A stretch of 64,000 nucleotides of DNA from Sipunculus nudus. Lineage: Eukaryota > Annelida > Sipuncula > Golfingiida > Sipunculidae. The stretch spans positions 44,278,714-44,342,713 of the forward strand of contig CM049320.1 of the NCBI GenBank assembly GCA_026874595.1, given 5' to 3'. The position numbers and the translations under genes were made by a program. Shown here one piece after another: positions 36,183 through 48,243 of the stretch. The notes below the pieces were generated by a model. The model did not search any database. It worked only from the letters and a program-made list of their open reading frames with translations, and was not told the DNA's origin. Position 1 is the stretch's first letter. Each line of letters starts with the position of its first letter.

Positions 36183-37419
36183 TTTCTTGTAAGTATATTT
36201 AATTTATTTTTCACAGCCGGGATACATGTGGATTTAATCTGTTGATTCTGAAATTTGAAAGTAAAAGCTTAAAAATTATTCTAATTATTTAAGTTTTTCA
36301 AATGCGCTAATGTATTTGCATTTTGTATATCCAAGACCCCACTATTGCTCACTAAAGCCTTGTCTAGGTAACCTTATTAGTGATGCAGCACTGGCAGAAC
36401 ACCCCTGCTGTAGTAATAAACGTACAATTATTCTCATGGGCCCTACCCTAACACCTCCCCCTGACCACCACCATCACCAATTATTAGCGAACCTGTGAGC
36501 TTATGCAATGGCGCAGTGTCGTCCGCCCGCCGTCCGCCGTCCAGGGCTGGCTTTCCGCCGTCCATGGCTGTAAGTCAGAAAATGTCGGAGCTAGCAGCTC
36601 CAAATTACATGTAAGAATTCATCACATGTGAAACTTGGTGGCCTGGAGCTTATTATTGGGTATCTGCATTAATTTAGATTTTATAGAGAAAAAGCTTAAA
36701 AACCTTTAAAAATCTTCTTCTCTGAAATTGTCCAGCAAAATTGTCCAATATTTCACAGAAATGGTCTCTGGAACAATCTCTCTCAAGTTTGTTCGCATGG
36801 TTCCAGTTCGGAGATTTTTGGCCGAGTTACAGGAGGTTGAACTTAGTCATCTGTCCAAAAAAGCACACTAAAATTAAAATCTCAGAAACGGCTAGAGCTA
36901 TAATGACCAAATTTTATACCAATGTTTTTCACATATGTCATATCTGATTTTGAGGTATTGGTGGCGCCACCTACATTGATGTGTTTTTTACAAGCGAAAA
37001 TGTAATTTAAACTCTTCTAGCTCATACACTGATTTATGATGAAACTGTTCAGCTGATTGGTTTAAACTTTACAAGAATTATTCTATGGTAGGGTTCTGCC
37101 AGTTTTATAAGAATAGATTGGGTAAATACAGTTTTAAAAAAGCATTGTAGCCAATTGAAAAAGGCTTTCTATATTTGAAAACAGATTTCACTTCATGCAG
37201 CCAAGTCAAGAGGTCACTCAGTACAAACAGGTGGGGTCCAGATGTCACCATGGCAACTGACCTGGCTGGGGGGGGGGTGTCTAGACAATGTGTCTAGACC
37301 TCTAGACACAGCGTCTAGACGTCTGGATACAATGTTTAGATGCAGAATTCCCAGATTATTGGAACTATATCTTTCAACTGTTTGAAAAAACTTAGGTTGC
37401 ATTTTAAGCAAATCGGGTT

Positions 37420-40400
37420 TATCATCAGGTCACATGTGAACTGCTGCGCCTTCATTTTTGGTTGACATCTGACCTTTCCTTGCTGCCGAGTGTCCATTTG
37501 TGCGTCTGTTTCCACACATAAACCCACATATCTCGGAAACCGTTTGACCGATCAGGCTAAAAATTTTGCACAAATGTAGCCCTTTGATAGCTTTATAACA
37601 TACACTAAAAATGGTGGCGCCACCTGCAACCATTTTTGCACAGCGTCCATCTGTTCATCTGCCTTGGGATAATATTACTCATATCTCAGCAGTGGTTTGA
37701 CCTATCCACCTGAAATTTTGCAGGTTTATACATCCTGGACAGCTTTCTCGATTTTATCACAAGTGGCGCCACCTACATTCACATTTACTCTGCAGACATC
37801 TAAGCTCATATCTCGGGAACTGTTTGACCGATAGGGCCAAAATTTTGCATGTGTCTAGATCTCACATAGCTCTTAATCATAGGCAAAACTGGTGGTGCCA
37901 CCTGCAACCACTTATGCACAGCGTCCATCTGTTCATCTGCCTTTGGATAAAATCACTCATATCTTAGCAGTGGTTTGACTTATCCACCTGAAATTTTGCA
38001 GTTTTATACATCCTGGAAGGTTTCTTGATTTTATGACAGGTGTCGCCACCTACATTCACATTTACTCTGCAGACATTCAAGCTCATATCTCGGGAACCGT
38101 TTGACCGATTAGGCCAAAATTTTGCATGTGTCTAGATCTCACATAGCTCTTCATCATAGGCAAAACTGGGCAAAACTGGTGGTGCCACCTGCAACCATTT
38201 ATGCACAGCGTCAATCTGTTCATCTGCCTTAGGTTAAAATCACTCGTATCTCAGCAGTGGTTTGACTTATCCACCTGAAATTTTGCAGGTTTATACATCC
38301 TGGACAGCTTTCACGATTTTATGACAGGTGGTGCCACCTACATTCACATTTACTATGCAGACATTCAAGCTCATATCTCGGGAACCTTTCGACCGATTGG
38401 GCCAAAATTTTGCATGTGTCTAGATCTCACATACCTCTTCATCATAGGCAAAACTGGTGGTGCCACCTGCAACCATTTATGCACAGCGTCCATCTGTTCA
38501 TCTGCATTAGGTTAAAATCACTCATATCTCAGCAGTGGTTTGACTTATCCACCTGAAATTTTGCAGGTTTATACATCCTGGACAGCTTTCTCGATTTTAT
38601 GACAGGTGGCGCCACCTACATTCACATTTACTATGCAGACATTCAAGCTCATATCTGGGGAACCATTTGACCGATAGGGCAAAAATTTTGCATATGTATA
38701 GATCTTACATAGCTCTTCATCATAGGCAAAACTGGTGGCGCCACCTGCAACCACTTATGCACAGCGTCCATCTGTTCATCTGCCTTTGGATAAAATCACT
38801 CATATCTCAGCAGTGGTTTGACTTATCCACCTGAAATTTTGCAGTTTTATACATCCTGGACAGGTTTCTTGATTTTATGACAGGTGTCGCCACCTATATT
38901 CACATTTACTCTGCAGACATTCAAGCTCATATCTCAGGAACCGTTTGACAGATTAGGCCAAAATTTTGCATGTGTCTAGATCTCACATAGCTCTTAATCA
39001 TAGGCAAAACTGGTGGTGCCACCTGCAAACACTTATGCACAGCATCCATCTGTTCATCTGCCTTTGGATAATATCACTCATATCTCAGCAGTGGTTTGAC
39101 TTATCCACCTAAATTTTGCAGGTTTATACATCCTGGACAGCTTTCTCGATTTATGACAGGTGGCGCCACCTACATTCACATTTACACTGGAGACATCCAA
39201 GCTCATATCTCGGGAACCATTTGACTGATTGGGCAAAAAGTTTGCACATGTATAGATCTCACATAGCTCTTCATCATACGCAAAACTGGTGGTGCCACCT
39301 GCAACCATTTATGCACAACATCCATCTGTTCATCCGCCTTAGGTTAAAATCACTTATATCTCAGCATTGGTTTGACTTATCCACCTGAAATTTTGCAGGT
39401 ATTTTACATCCTTGACAGCTTTCTCGATTTTATGACAGGTGTCGCCACCTACATTCACATTTACTCTGCAGACATCAAAGCTCATATCTCGGGAACCGTA
39501 TGACCAATTAGGCCTAAATTTTGCATGTGTATAGATCTCACATAGCTCTTGGCGCCACCTGCAACCACTTATGCACAGCATCCATCTTGGGATAAAATCA
39601 CTCATATCTCAGCAGTGGTTTGACTTATCCACCTGAAATTTTGCACAGCGTCAATCTGTTCATCTGCCTTAGGTTAAAATCACTCGTATCTCAGCAGTGG
39701 TTTGACTTATCCACCTGAAATTTTGCAGGTTTATACATCCTGGACAGCTTTCACGATTTTATGACAGGTGGCGCCACCTACATTCACATTTACTATGCAG
39801 ACATTCAAGCTCATATCTCGGGAACCTTTCGACCGATTGGGCCAAAATTTTGCATGTGTCTAGATCTCACATAGCTCTTCATCATAGGCAAAACTGGTGG
39901 TGCCACCTGCAACCATTTATGCACAGCGTCCATCTGTTCATCTGCATTAGGTTAAAATCACTCATATCTCAGCAGTGGTTTGACTTATCCACCTGAAATT
40001 TTGCAGGTTTATACATCCTGGACAGCTTTCTCGATTTTATGACAGGTGGCGCCACCTACATTCACATTTACTATGCAGACATTCAAGCTCATATCTGGGG
40101 AACCATTTGACCGATAGGGCAAAAATTTTGCATATGTATAGATCTTACATAGCTCTTCATCATAGGCAAAACTGGTGGCGCCACCTGCAACCACTTATGC
40201 ACAGCGTCCATCTGTTCATCTGCCTTTGGATAAAATCACTCATATCTCAGCAGTGGTTTGACTTATCCACCTGAAATTTTGCAGTTTTATACATCCTGGA
40301 CAGGTTTCTTGATTTTATGACAGGTGTCGCCACCTATATTCACATTTACTCTGCAGACATTCAAGCTCATATCTCAGGAACCGTTTGACAGATTAGGCCA

Positions 40401-43400
40401 AAATTTTGCATGTGTCTAGATCTCACATAGCTCTTAATCATAGGCAAAACTGGTGGTGCCACCTGCAAACACTTATGCACAGCATCCATCTGTTCATCTG
40501 CCTTTGGATAATATCACTCATATCTCAGCAGTGGTTTGACTTATCCACCTAAATTTTGCAGGTTTATACATCCTGGACAGCTTTCTCGATTTATGACAGG
40601 TGGCGCCACCTACATTCACATTTACACTGGAGACATCCAAGCTCATATCTCGGGAACCATTTGACTGATTGGGCAAAAAGTTTGCACATGTATAGATCTC
40701 ACATAGCTCTTCATCATACGCAAAACTGGTGGTGCCACCTGCAACCATTTATGCACAACATCCATCTGTTCATCCGCCTTAGGTTAAAATCACTTATATC
40801 TCAGCATTGGTTTGACTTATCCACCTGAAATTTTGCAGGTATTCACATCCTTGACAGCTTTCTCGATTTTATGACAGGTGTCGCCACCTACATTCACATT
40901 TACTCTGCAGACATCAAAGCTCATATCTCGGGAACCGTATGACCAATTAGGCCTAAATTTTGCATGTGTATAGATCTCACATAGCTCTTGGCGCCACCTG
41001 CAACCACTTATGCACAGCATCCATCTTGGGATAAAATCACTCATATCTCAGCAGTGGTTTGACTTATCCACCTGAAATTTTGCACAGCGTCAATCTGTTC
41101 ATCTGCCTTAGGTTAAAATCACTCGTATCTCAGCAGTGGTTTGACTTATCCACCTGAAATTTTGCAGGTTTATACATCCTGGACAGCTTTCACGATTTTA
41201 TGACAGGTGGCGCCACCTACATTCACATTTACTATGCAGACATTCAAGCTCATATCTCGGGAACCTTTCGACCGATTGGGCCAAAATTTTGCATGTGTCT
41301 AGATCTCACATAGCTCTTCATCATAGGCAAAACTGGTGGTGCCACCTGCAACCATTTATGCACAGCGTCCATCTGTTCATCTGCATTAGGTTAAAATCAC
41401 TCATATCTCAGCAGTGGTTTGACTTATCCACCTGAAATTTTGCAGGTTTATACATCCTGGACAGCTTTCTCGATTTTATGACAGGTGGCGCCACCTACAT
41501 TCACATTTACTATGCAGACATTCAAGCTCATATCTGGGGAACCATTTGACCGATAGGGCAAAAATTTTGCATATGTATAGATCTTACATAGCTCTTCATC
41601 ATAGGCAAAACTGGTGGCGCCACCTGCAACCACTTATGCACAGCGTCCATCTGTTCATCTGCCTTTGGATAAAATCACTCATATCTCAGCAGTGGTTTGA
41701 CTTATCCACCTGAAATTTTGCAGTTTTATACATCCTGGACAGGTTTCTTGATTTTATGACAGGTGTCGCCACCTATATTCACATTTACTCTGCAGACATT
41801 CAAGCTCATATCTCAGGAACCGTTTGACAGATTAGGCCAAAATTTTGCATGTGTCTAGATCTCACATAGCTCTTAATCATAGGCAAAACTGGTGGTGCCA
41901 CCTGCAAACACTTATGCACAGCATCCATCTGTTCATCTGCCTTTGGATAATATCACTCATATCTCAGCAGTGGTTTGACTTATCCACCTAAATTTTGCAG
42001 GTTTATACATCCTGGACAGCTTTCTCGATTTATGACAGGTGGCGCCACCTACATTCACATTTACACTGGAGACATCCAAGCTCATATCTCGGGAACCATT
42101 TGACTGATTGGGCAAAAAGTTTGCACATGTATAGATCTCACATAGCTCTTCATCATACGCAAAACTGGTGGTGCCACCTGCAACCATTTATGCACAACAT
42201 CCATCTGTTCATCCGCCTTAGGTTAAAATCACTTATATCTCAGCATTGGTTTGACTTATCCACCTGAAATTTTGCAGGTATTTTACATCCTTGACAGCTT
42301 TCTCGATTTTATGACAGGTGTCGCCACCTACATTCACATTTACTCTGCAGACATCAAAGCTCATATCTCGGGAACCGTATGACCAATTAGGCCTAAATTT
42401 TGCATGTGTATAGATCTCACATAGCTCTTGGCGCCACCTGCAACCACTTATGCACAGCATCCATCTTGGGATAAAATGACTCATATCTCAGCAGTGGTTT
42501 GACTTATCCACCTGAAATTTTGCACAGCGTCAATCTGTTCATCTGCCTTAGGTTAAAATCACTCGTATCTCAGCAGTGGTTTGACTTATCCACCTGAAAT
42601 TTTGCAGGTTTATACATCCTGGACAGCTTTCACGATTTTATGACAGGTGGCGCCACCTACATTCACATTTACTATGCAGACATTCAAGCTCATATCTCGG
42701 GAACCTTTCGACCGATTGGGCCAAAATTTTGCATGTGTCTAGATCTCACATAGCTCTTCATCATAGGCAAAACTGGTGGTGCCACCTGCAACCATTTATG
42801 CACAGCGTCCATCTGTTCATCTGCATTAGGTTAAAATCACTCATATCTCAGCAGTGGTTTGACTTATCCACCTGAAATTTTGCAGGTTTATACATCCTGG
42901 ACAGCTTTCTCGATTTTATGACAGGTGGCGCCACCTACATTCACATTTACTATGCAGACATTCAAGCTCATATCTGGGGAACCATTTGACCGATAGGGCA
43001 AAAATTTTGCATATGTATAGATCTTACATAGCTCTTCATCATAGGCAAAACTGGTGGCGCCACCTGCAACCACTTATGCACAGCGTCCATCTGTTCATCT
43101 GCCTTTGGATAAAATCACTCATATCTCAGCAGTGGTTTGACTTATCCACCTGAAATTTTGCAGTTTTATACATCCTGGACAGGTTTCTTGATTTTATGAC
43201 AGGTGTCGCCACCTATATTCACATTTACTCTGCAGACATTCAAGCTCATATCTCAGGAACCGTTTGACAGATTAGGCCAAAATTTTGCATGTGTCTAGAT
43301 CTCACATAGCTCTTAATCATAGGCAAAACTGGTGGTGCCACCTGCAAACACTTATGCACAGCATCCATCTGTTCATCTGCCTTTGGATAATATCACTCAT

Positions 43401-44164
43401 ATCTCAGCAGTGGTTTGACTTATCCACCTAAATTTTGCAGGTTTATACATCCTGGACAGCTTTCTTGATTTATGACAGGTGGCGCCACCTACATTCACAT
43501 TTACACTGGAGACATCCAAGCTCATATCTCGGGAACCATTTGACTGATTGGGCAAAAAGTTTGCACATGTATAGATCTCACATAGCTCTTCATCATACGC
43601 AAAACTGGTGGTGCCACCTGCAACCATTTATGCACAACATCCATCTGTTCATCCGCCTTAGGTTAAAATCACTTATATCTCAGCATTGGTTTGACTTATC
43701 CACCTGAAATTTTGCAGGTATTTTACATCCTTGACAGCTTTCTCGATTTTATGACAGGTGTCGCCACCTACATTCACATTTACTCTGCAGACATCAAAGC
43801 TCATATCTCGGGAACCGTATGACCAATTAGGCCTAAATTTTGCATGTGTATAGATCTCACATAGCTCTTGGCGCCACCTGCAACCACTTATGCACAGCAT
43901 CCATCTTGGGATAAAATCACTCATATCTCAGCAGTGGTTTGACTTATCCACCTGGAATTTTGCAGGTTTATACATCCTGGACAATTTTCTCGATTTTATG
44001 ACAGGTGGCACCACCTACATTCACGTTTAAGCTGCAGACATCCATGCTAATATGCAACACACCACGCTGTATTCCCCTTGCCACTTAATCCATGCCTCAC
44101 TTCACCTGTCCCACTCAGATTTCTGCGGACACACATGGTGGCTTGTTGACTACCCATATTCTGG
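37420..44164 (+). repeat. RC-A dimer satellite array
   Basis: Starts at TATCATCAGGTCACATGTGA (RC-A text lacking its 5' hairpin) and ends CATATTCTGG. Alternating A and B monomers of about 129 and 148 bp, each closing on GGTGGCGCCACC or a one- or two-base variant. Confidence 0.9.
38206..43964 (+). repeat. Higher-order repeat: four units of 1.44 kb
   Basis: Units start at 38206, 39646, 41085 and 42525 (periods 1440, 1439, 1440, 1440). Each holds ten monomers, that is five A/B dimers, with the last one shortened. Units 2-4 share the junction ATTTTGCACAGCG, where the text up to TTTTGCA joins the text from TGCACAGCG, so the repeat boundary falls on a shared TGCA. Units differ by only a few substitutions (for example around 38335, 40842, 42478 and 43465). 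Confidence 0.95.
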
Positions 44165-44921
44165 TTTTTAAATGTCCTAGTCTGAAACATGCAGGTCAGA
44201 AACATCCATTCTGCTGAAATCATAATGACTAAGGTAGATATGCAGGACTTAGGAGGATCAATATTAAATTTTAAAAATAAACCTCCATTCATACTCCTAA
44301 ACTTTGCACAGGTTCGCATTAGGCCTGTAGGCCTTGTATTTTATTGAAATGCATTGTTTGAAATTGTCAACTGTATTTCTTTTAATGTAAAGCAGTTTTT
44401 TATCCAATTTTGATCCAAGAGATGCCATGTTGTTCTGATGTAGCATTTTTAAGAAATTATTTCCTTTTAAATAATTAAACAAAATATAATTTAACCCATC
44501 AGTAGGCATAATTTGATATTATATGAAACAAATCATGCATAAATAAAGGTACAATTTAAAATTGTGAATTCTGGAGTGTTATTTTCATATATTTATTGCT
44601 TTGCAAATTTAAAAAATATATTCTATATAAAAAAAAGAAATATATGTTTGCATAATGTGATGTTTCCTGACTAAATTAAGTAAAAATATTGATGCAATTT
44701 AGATTTGTGAATCAGTTGAAATATTCAGATATATATGATATACTGTAAATATATAGTAAAATTTTTCAACTTTAAAAAATGACTTAACAAAAGAAAAATT
44801 AGGATCTAATGCAAATATTTGTTCATTATTTTCCTGTCTCAGTAGAATGGAAATTGAGTTATTTGCATTGTTTTCCATCTCTCTGCCTGTTTTTAAATAT
44901 TAAAAAAAAAATTTCATTTAC

Positions 44922-46480
44922 CGTAAAAGTTGTTGCAGTAGTCGCATCCTTATTATAAGTCGCACCCTGACTTTTAGGATCCCCCTGGGGAATAGCCTTT
45001 CAAGTTTAGTTTCAGGAAAAGTCCATAATATAGGTCGCACCCAGAGTATAGAGGCGTCCCAACCACCTGATACTTGTGGAATTTGAATATCATTCCTTGC
45101 GATGCATGACTACAACCAACGTCCCCGTAGTACTTATGTGGTTTATAAACTAGTTAAACCATTTAAACATAAAAATAATTGGACAGCTTTAATACGATGC
45201 TTATATTTAAGGAATAACAACAGAATCTTAACATATAAACTTGGGGTTCAATTGTCAGGTAAGATTTGTACAGTGCCCAAAGTCAGTTGCTGTGAAACGA
45301 TGTCATTGTTGCCGTTTCTTACTAGGTTAAGTATCATTATAATGAAAATATCAAGTTAAATGACTGTATTAATAAACTAAAAGAGTCTGAGGCAAAATAC
45401 TATCACAATCGAGCAACTCTTTAAATCGTTAAAGATCGTCAAGCCTAGGGTGGATTCATTAGACTATGATTAGTTTGCATATGCGTCACGAGTCCTAATC
45501 CGTCGCATTGGGCATGCTTTTAACTGACTTAAGACAACTGAAAGATGGAAAGAATAATTTATTCAACTTATTTCTGAAATGGGCTCTAAAACTGAATTTA
45601 GTAACCCTTGAATTAATTGTTACAACTTACCATCTAGGCGGGGCACATGCACGGTATTACTGAAATCACTGAAATATATGTCAGTCAACAAGGGGATAAT
45701 GAACGCTTTATTGACCGGTCAGTTAATGTTAAATAAACAAAACTGAATTTACAGGTATTATATTTACTGAGACTAATGATTTTTTTCTATGATAACATCT
45801 GGGAACCCCTATTTCTATCGTTATCAGTGATTATATTCAAATTGCTTGGATGTATGGCAAACTCAGCCGTGTAGAACCAGATCCGTCATATACATATATA
45901 CCTGTATGGTGTTTGTTATTTCATTGTATTGATTAATGTGTCTTCATTAAAAAAATCACGATTACCTCAACGCATGATTGACCGTAATGCATGCGTGCCG
46001 CCATATTGTTGACCGGGCATACGATCGTCCTGACACGGTTAACACACGAAGCAAATCGTATATTTGCAGCTCACGTAAAACATTATAACATTGTTATCCA
46101 AAACGCTTGAAAACCACGAGATGGTGACAGTGACCTAATGCTTCTTAATATGAGAGTTTTTAACTGTGGATATCAGTCACGGCAGGCTTAGTTGACATGG
46201 GGATGTAAAGGTCATTGCACGGGTGACCCGGGGCTTGAACTCCCGCTACACGGCTTCAAAGGTCAGCTGGTAAATTAAATTTTATCCTTAACATATATGC
46301 AGAAGTACTGTAACTCCCACCAGTCCCTGTAAACACCATTGAATTTATTTTCGTATTTGGTATTCATATCCAAAGGTGGTGTAACTCTCTTCCCCCCCCC
46401 CCCCCCCCCCCCAGTCATTGAGCCCTAGTCCCTGAGCACTGAGGATAGTATTTTTATTGCAACTTCAAAAAATCTGTGGT
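44922..46480. other. Unassigned insertion within outer RC-B2
   Basis: The RC-B2 text stops near 44921 and only its extreme 3' end returns near 46500. The segment starts with TCGCA(T/C)CC words (CAGTAGTCGCATCC, ATAAGTCGCACCC, ATAGGTCGCACCC), is less AT-rich than its neighbours and includes GTGCCGCCATATTG near 45985. No terminal repeats or coding sequence were seen. It could be a different transposon or unique DNA. Confidence 0.35.
46392..46412. repeat. Poly-C tract
   Basis: 21 consecutive C. Confidence 0.95.
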
Positions 46481-46537
46481 GATGAAGTTATAACTGTAAC
46501 AAATCAGCTGAGCGCCATGACCCATGGGTCCCTTGTT

Positions 46538-48243
46538 TTATAAGTAACTAGCTGATAGACCCGGTATACCGGGCTTTATCCTGGGGTTGGGGAGATTTAT
46601 TAACTGAGATGTGAAATGTTGGCTCATTTTTTTATACTAAAAGTTAACAGAAAATATAGGTTTCAGTGAGAAACTGTCTCCATAAGATATGTATAAACAT
46701 TTTGGCACGACTGCAGAATAACTGATGCACCTCTCTGAGGCACAACACTTGATCAGAAAACGTTTCTATGTCCAACTGCTTGTATCTTTATTTTGCCACT
46801 TACTTTTAAATTACATGAATCCTAAAAATCATACCGTCTGTCCGTATAAACTCATAACCTAGTGGAGACAGTGGGTGAGTGATCCTGCAGTCGCTCCAAT
46901 ATTGTTAACATTTATTTTGTGGGGCTGTCCTCATGGCAAGAAATTCATACCCCGTAATGTTTACCTTGAAGACCTGGTCATTGATGATGTTTACATTGCG
47001 AACCGGAATGAGACGTGGGGGCATTCAGGTTTTCGATGATATTTGACTGGATTCTATCGTTGGACGTATAAAGATTAGTTTGATGTGAGGAACACGTGAA
47101 CGATTTTTAAATGTACGTTGCAAGGAAACTGTTCCTGAAGAAAGAAACAGAAATATGCATACCTCGTAAGTAGCAGAAGCGGACCCAACGGGACTCCATG
47201 CAGAGGGTCCGTATCCCATTTTCAACCACCGCAACCTTTCTTTCATCGTAACAGACAAATTTTGAGGCCTGAAACCCCAGCCACCACCCAATCCCACCCC
47301 ACCCCAGCCCTATTCCTGAAATTGGGACCTTGAATTAGATTTTGTCATTAATCCTCCTGGGTTGAACTCTCCAATTCATAAAGCGAGAAACATGTGTTTA
47401 TCTTTTTTACTGACCATGCGCACGTGGGTCAAATCCTTCATTGAAAGCAAGCGTTATTCATATGAACAATAGTCCTTAGTGTTAGAGGTTAGGTGACCAC
47501 GATGCCCACATTCCAGTGATTGCCGAAGGCAGTTCGGCTGTGCTCGGTAAAAAAATGGAAAAATCACTCAAAATCATATGTATATTAAAAATTATTTATT
47601 TTCATATCGCCTAATCACCTTTCAAATGATGTATGGCACAATATTGTACACAATGCGGTTTTAGAGAACATCGCGAACAAACCTGAACCGAATTCCTTTT
47701 ATAAGTATTAGATTTGCACAAAACTCAATGGTCTAGATTACCTCCAAATTTTAAGGCGTTGCTCCTTGGGTGTTACGTTAACCCTACACAAAATTTCATC
47801 AATATCTGTTTTAATCTTTTTGAGTTAAGTTGTTAACAGACAAACCAATCAACCAGCAGTGATTTAACAACCAGCCACATATAACAACCTAGTAAAGGAA
47901 TTATAAAATGTCCAGCAGAATAAATTTTAGACCAGGAACAAAGCTCATGTTGCTTTGATCTGTCAGTTACAGCTCGACAGGCAGCACCCAGTATACTTGT
48001 TTTAAAAAAAGTTAAATGGAAAGCTCCTGGTCATTATGTCTTCATCGGTGGCCCCTCTTGTGGGTCATGTTTTCATCAGTCTCGTTGTCTGTCATCTTTA
48101 TGATTTCTCTTTAAAGTTAAACCATTTCTAATTCTCGAATTTTACAAACAATATTTTGCCACCATAATCCCAGAACAGTTTGAAAAGTGGTGATCACGAA
48201 GATTAAGGTCAGATCTATTAGTGATAGACCTGCAAAACTTTTT
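46538..48243. other. Intron, possibly an unassigned repeat
   Basis: Begins with TAGCTGATAGA followed by the perfect palindrome CCCGGTATACCGGG (46560-46573), which looks like an element terminus. Near 47830 there is AAGTTGTTAACAGACAAACC, a phrase typical of dispersed repeats. No open frame of note and no family assignment. Confidence 0.35.

Larger units (their letters stand above)
36486..44336 (+). mobile_element. RC-C element carrying an expanded RC-A array
   Basis: Left terminus AGCGAACCTGTG (arm GCGAACCTGTG, 36487-36497). Right arm CACAGGTTCGC at 44307-44317, then hairpin AGGCC-TGTA-GGCCT and TTG. The left arm (934 bp) and right arm (172 bp) match those of 13985-16699, including the same RC-C/RC-A junctions. 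The inner array has grown from 1.6 to 6.7 kb. It is inserted in the outer RC-B2 element. Confidence 0.85.
33699..46537 (+). mobile_element. Outer RC-B2 element interrupted three times
   Basis: 5' end TTTTTAGCTCAGCTGACTAT at 33699. The body runs to 34271, resumes at 36183-36485 (CTTGTAAGTATATTTAATTT, matching 34890 onward of the inner copy), resumes again at 44337-44921 (matching 35220-35780), and ends CAGCTGAGCGCCATGACCCA then TGGGTCCCTTG at 46504-46537. Insertions are RC-B2 (34272-36182), RC-C/RC-A (36486-44336) and an unassigned segment (44922 to about 46480). Without them the element would be about 1.5 kb. Confidence 0.75.

Noticed and set aside
37420-37800. Hammerhead ribozyme in the satellite monomer, as found in some bivalve repeats
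   Set aside because: I could not find the CTGATGA and GAAA core pair in the required arrangement.
38569-43924. Families of 60-90-codon open frames recurring every 1.44 kb (MVAGGATSFAYDEELCEIYT-type)
   Set aside because: They are antisense or sense readings of the RC-A satellite monomers and are interrupted or altered in other copies.
37420-44164. CRISPR-like array
   Set aside because: The repeats are eukaryotic-type satellite monomers without unique spacers; the context is an animal intron.
46195-46270. tRNA-like segment with a B-box-like GGGCTTGAACTCCC
   Set aside because: No matching A box at the right distance and no cloverleaf could be drawn; not called as a tRNA or SINE head.
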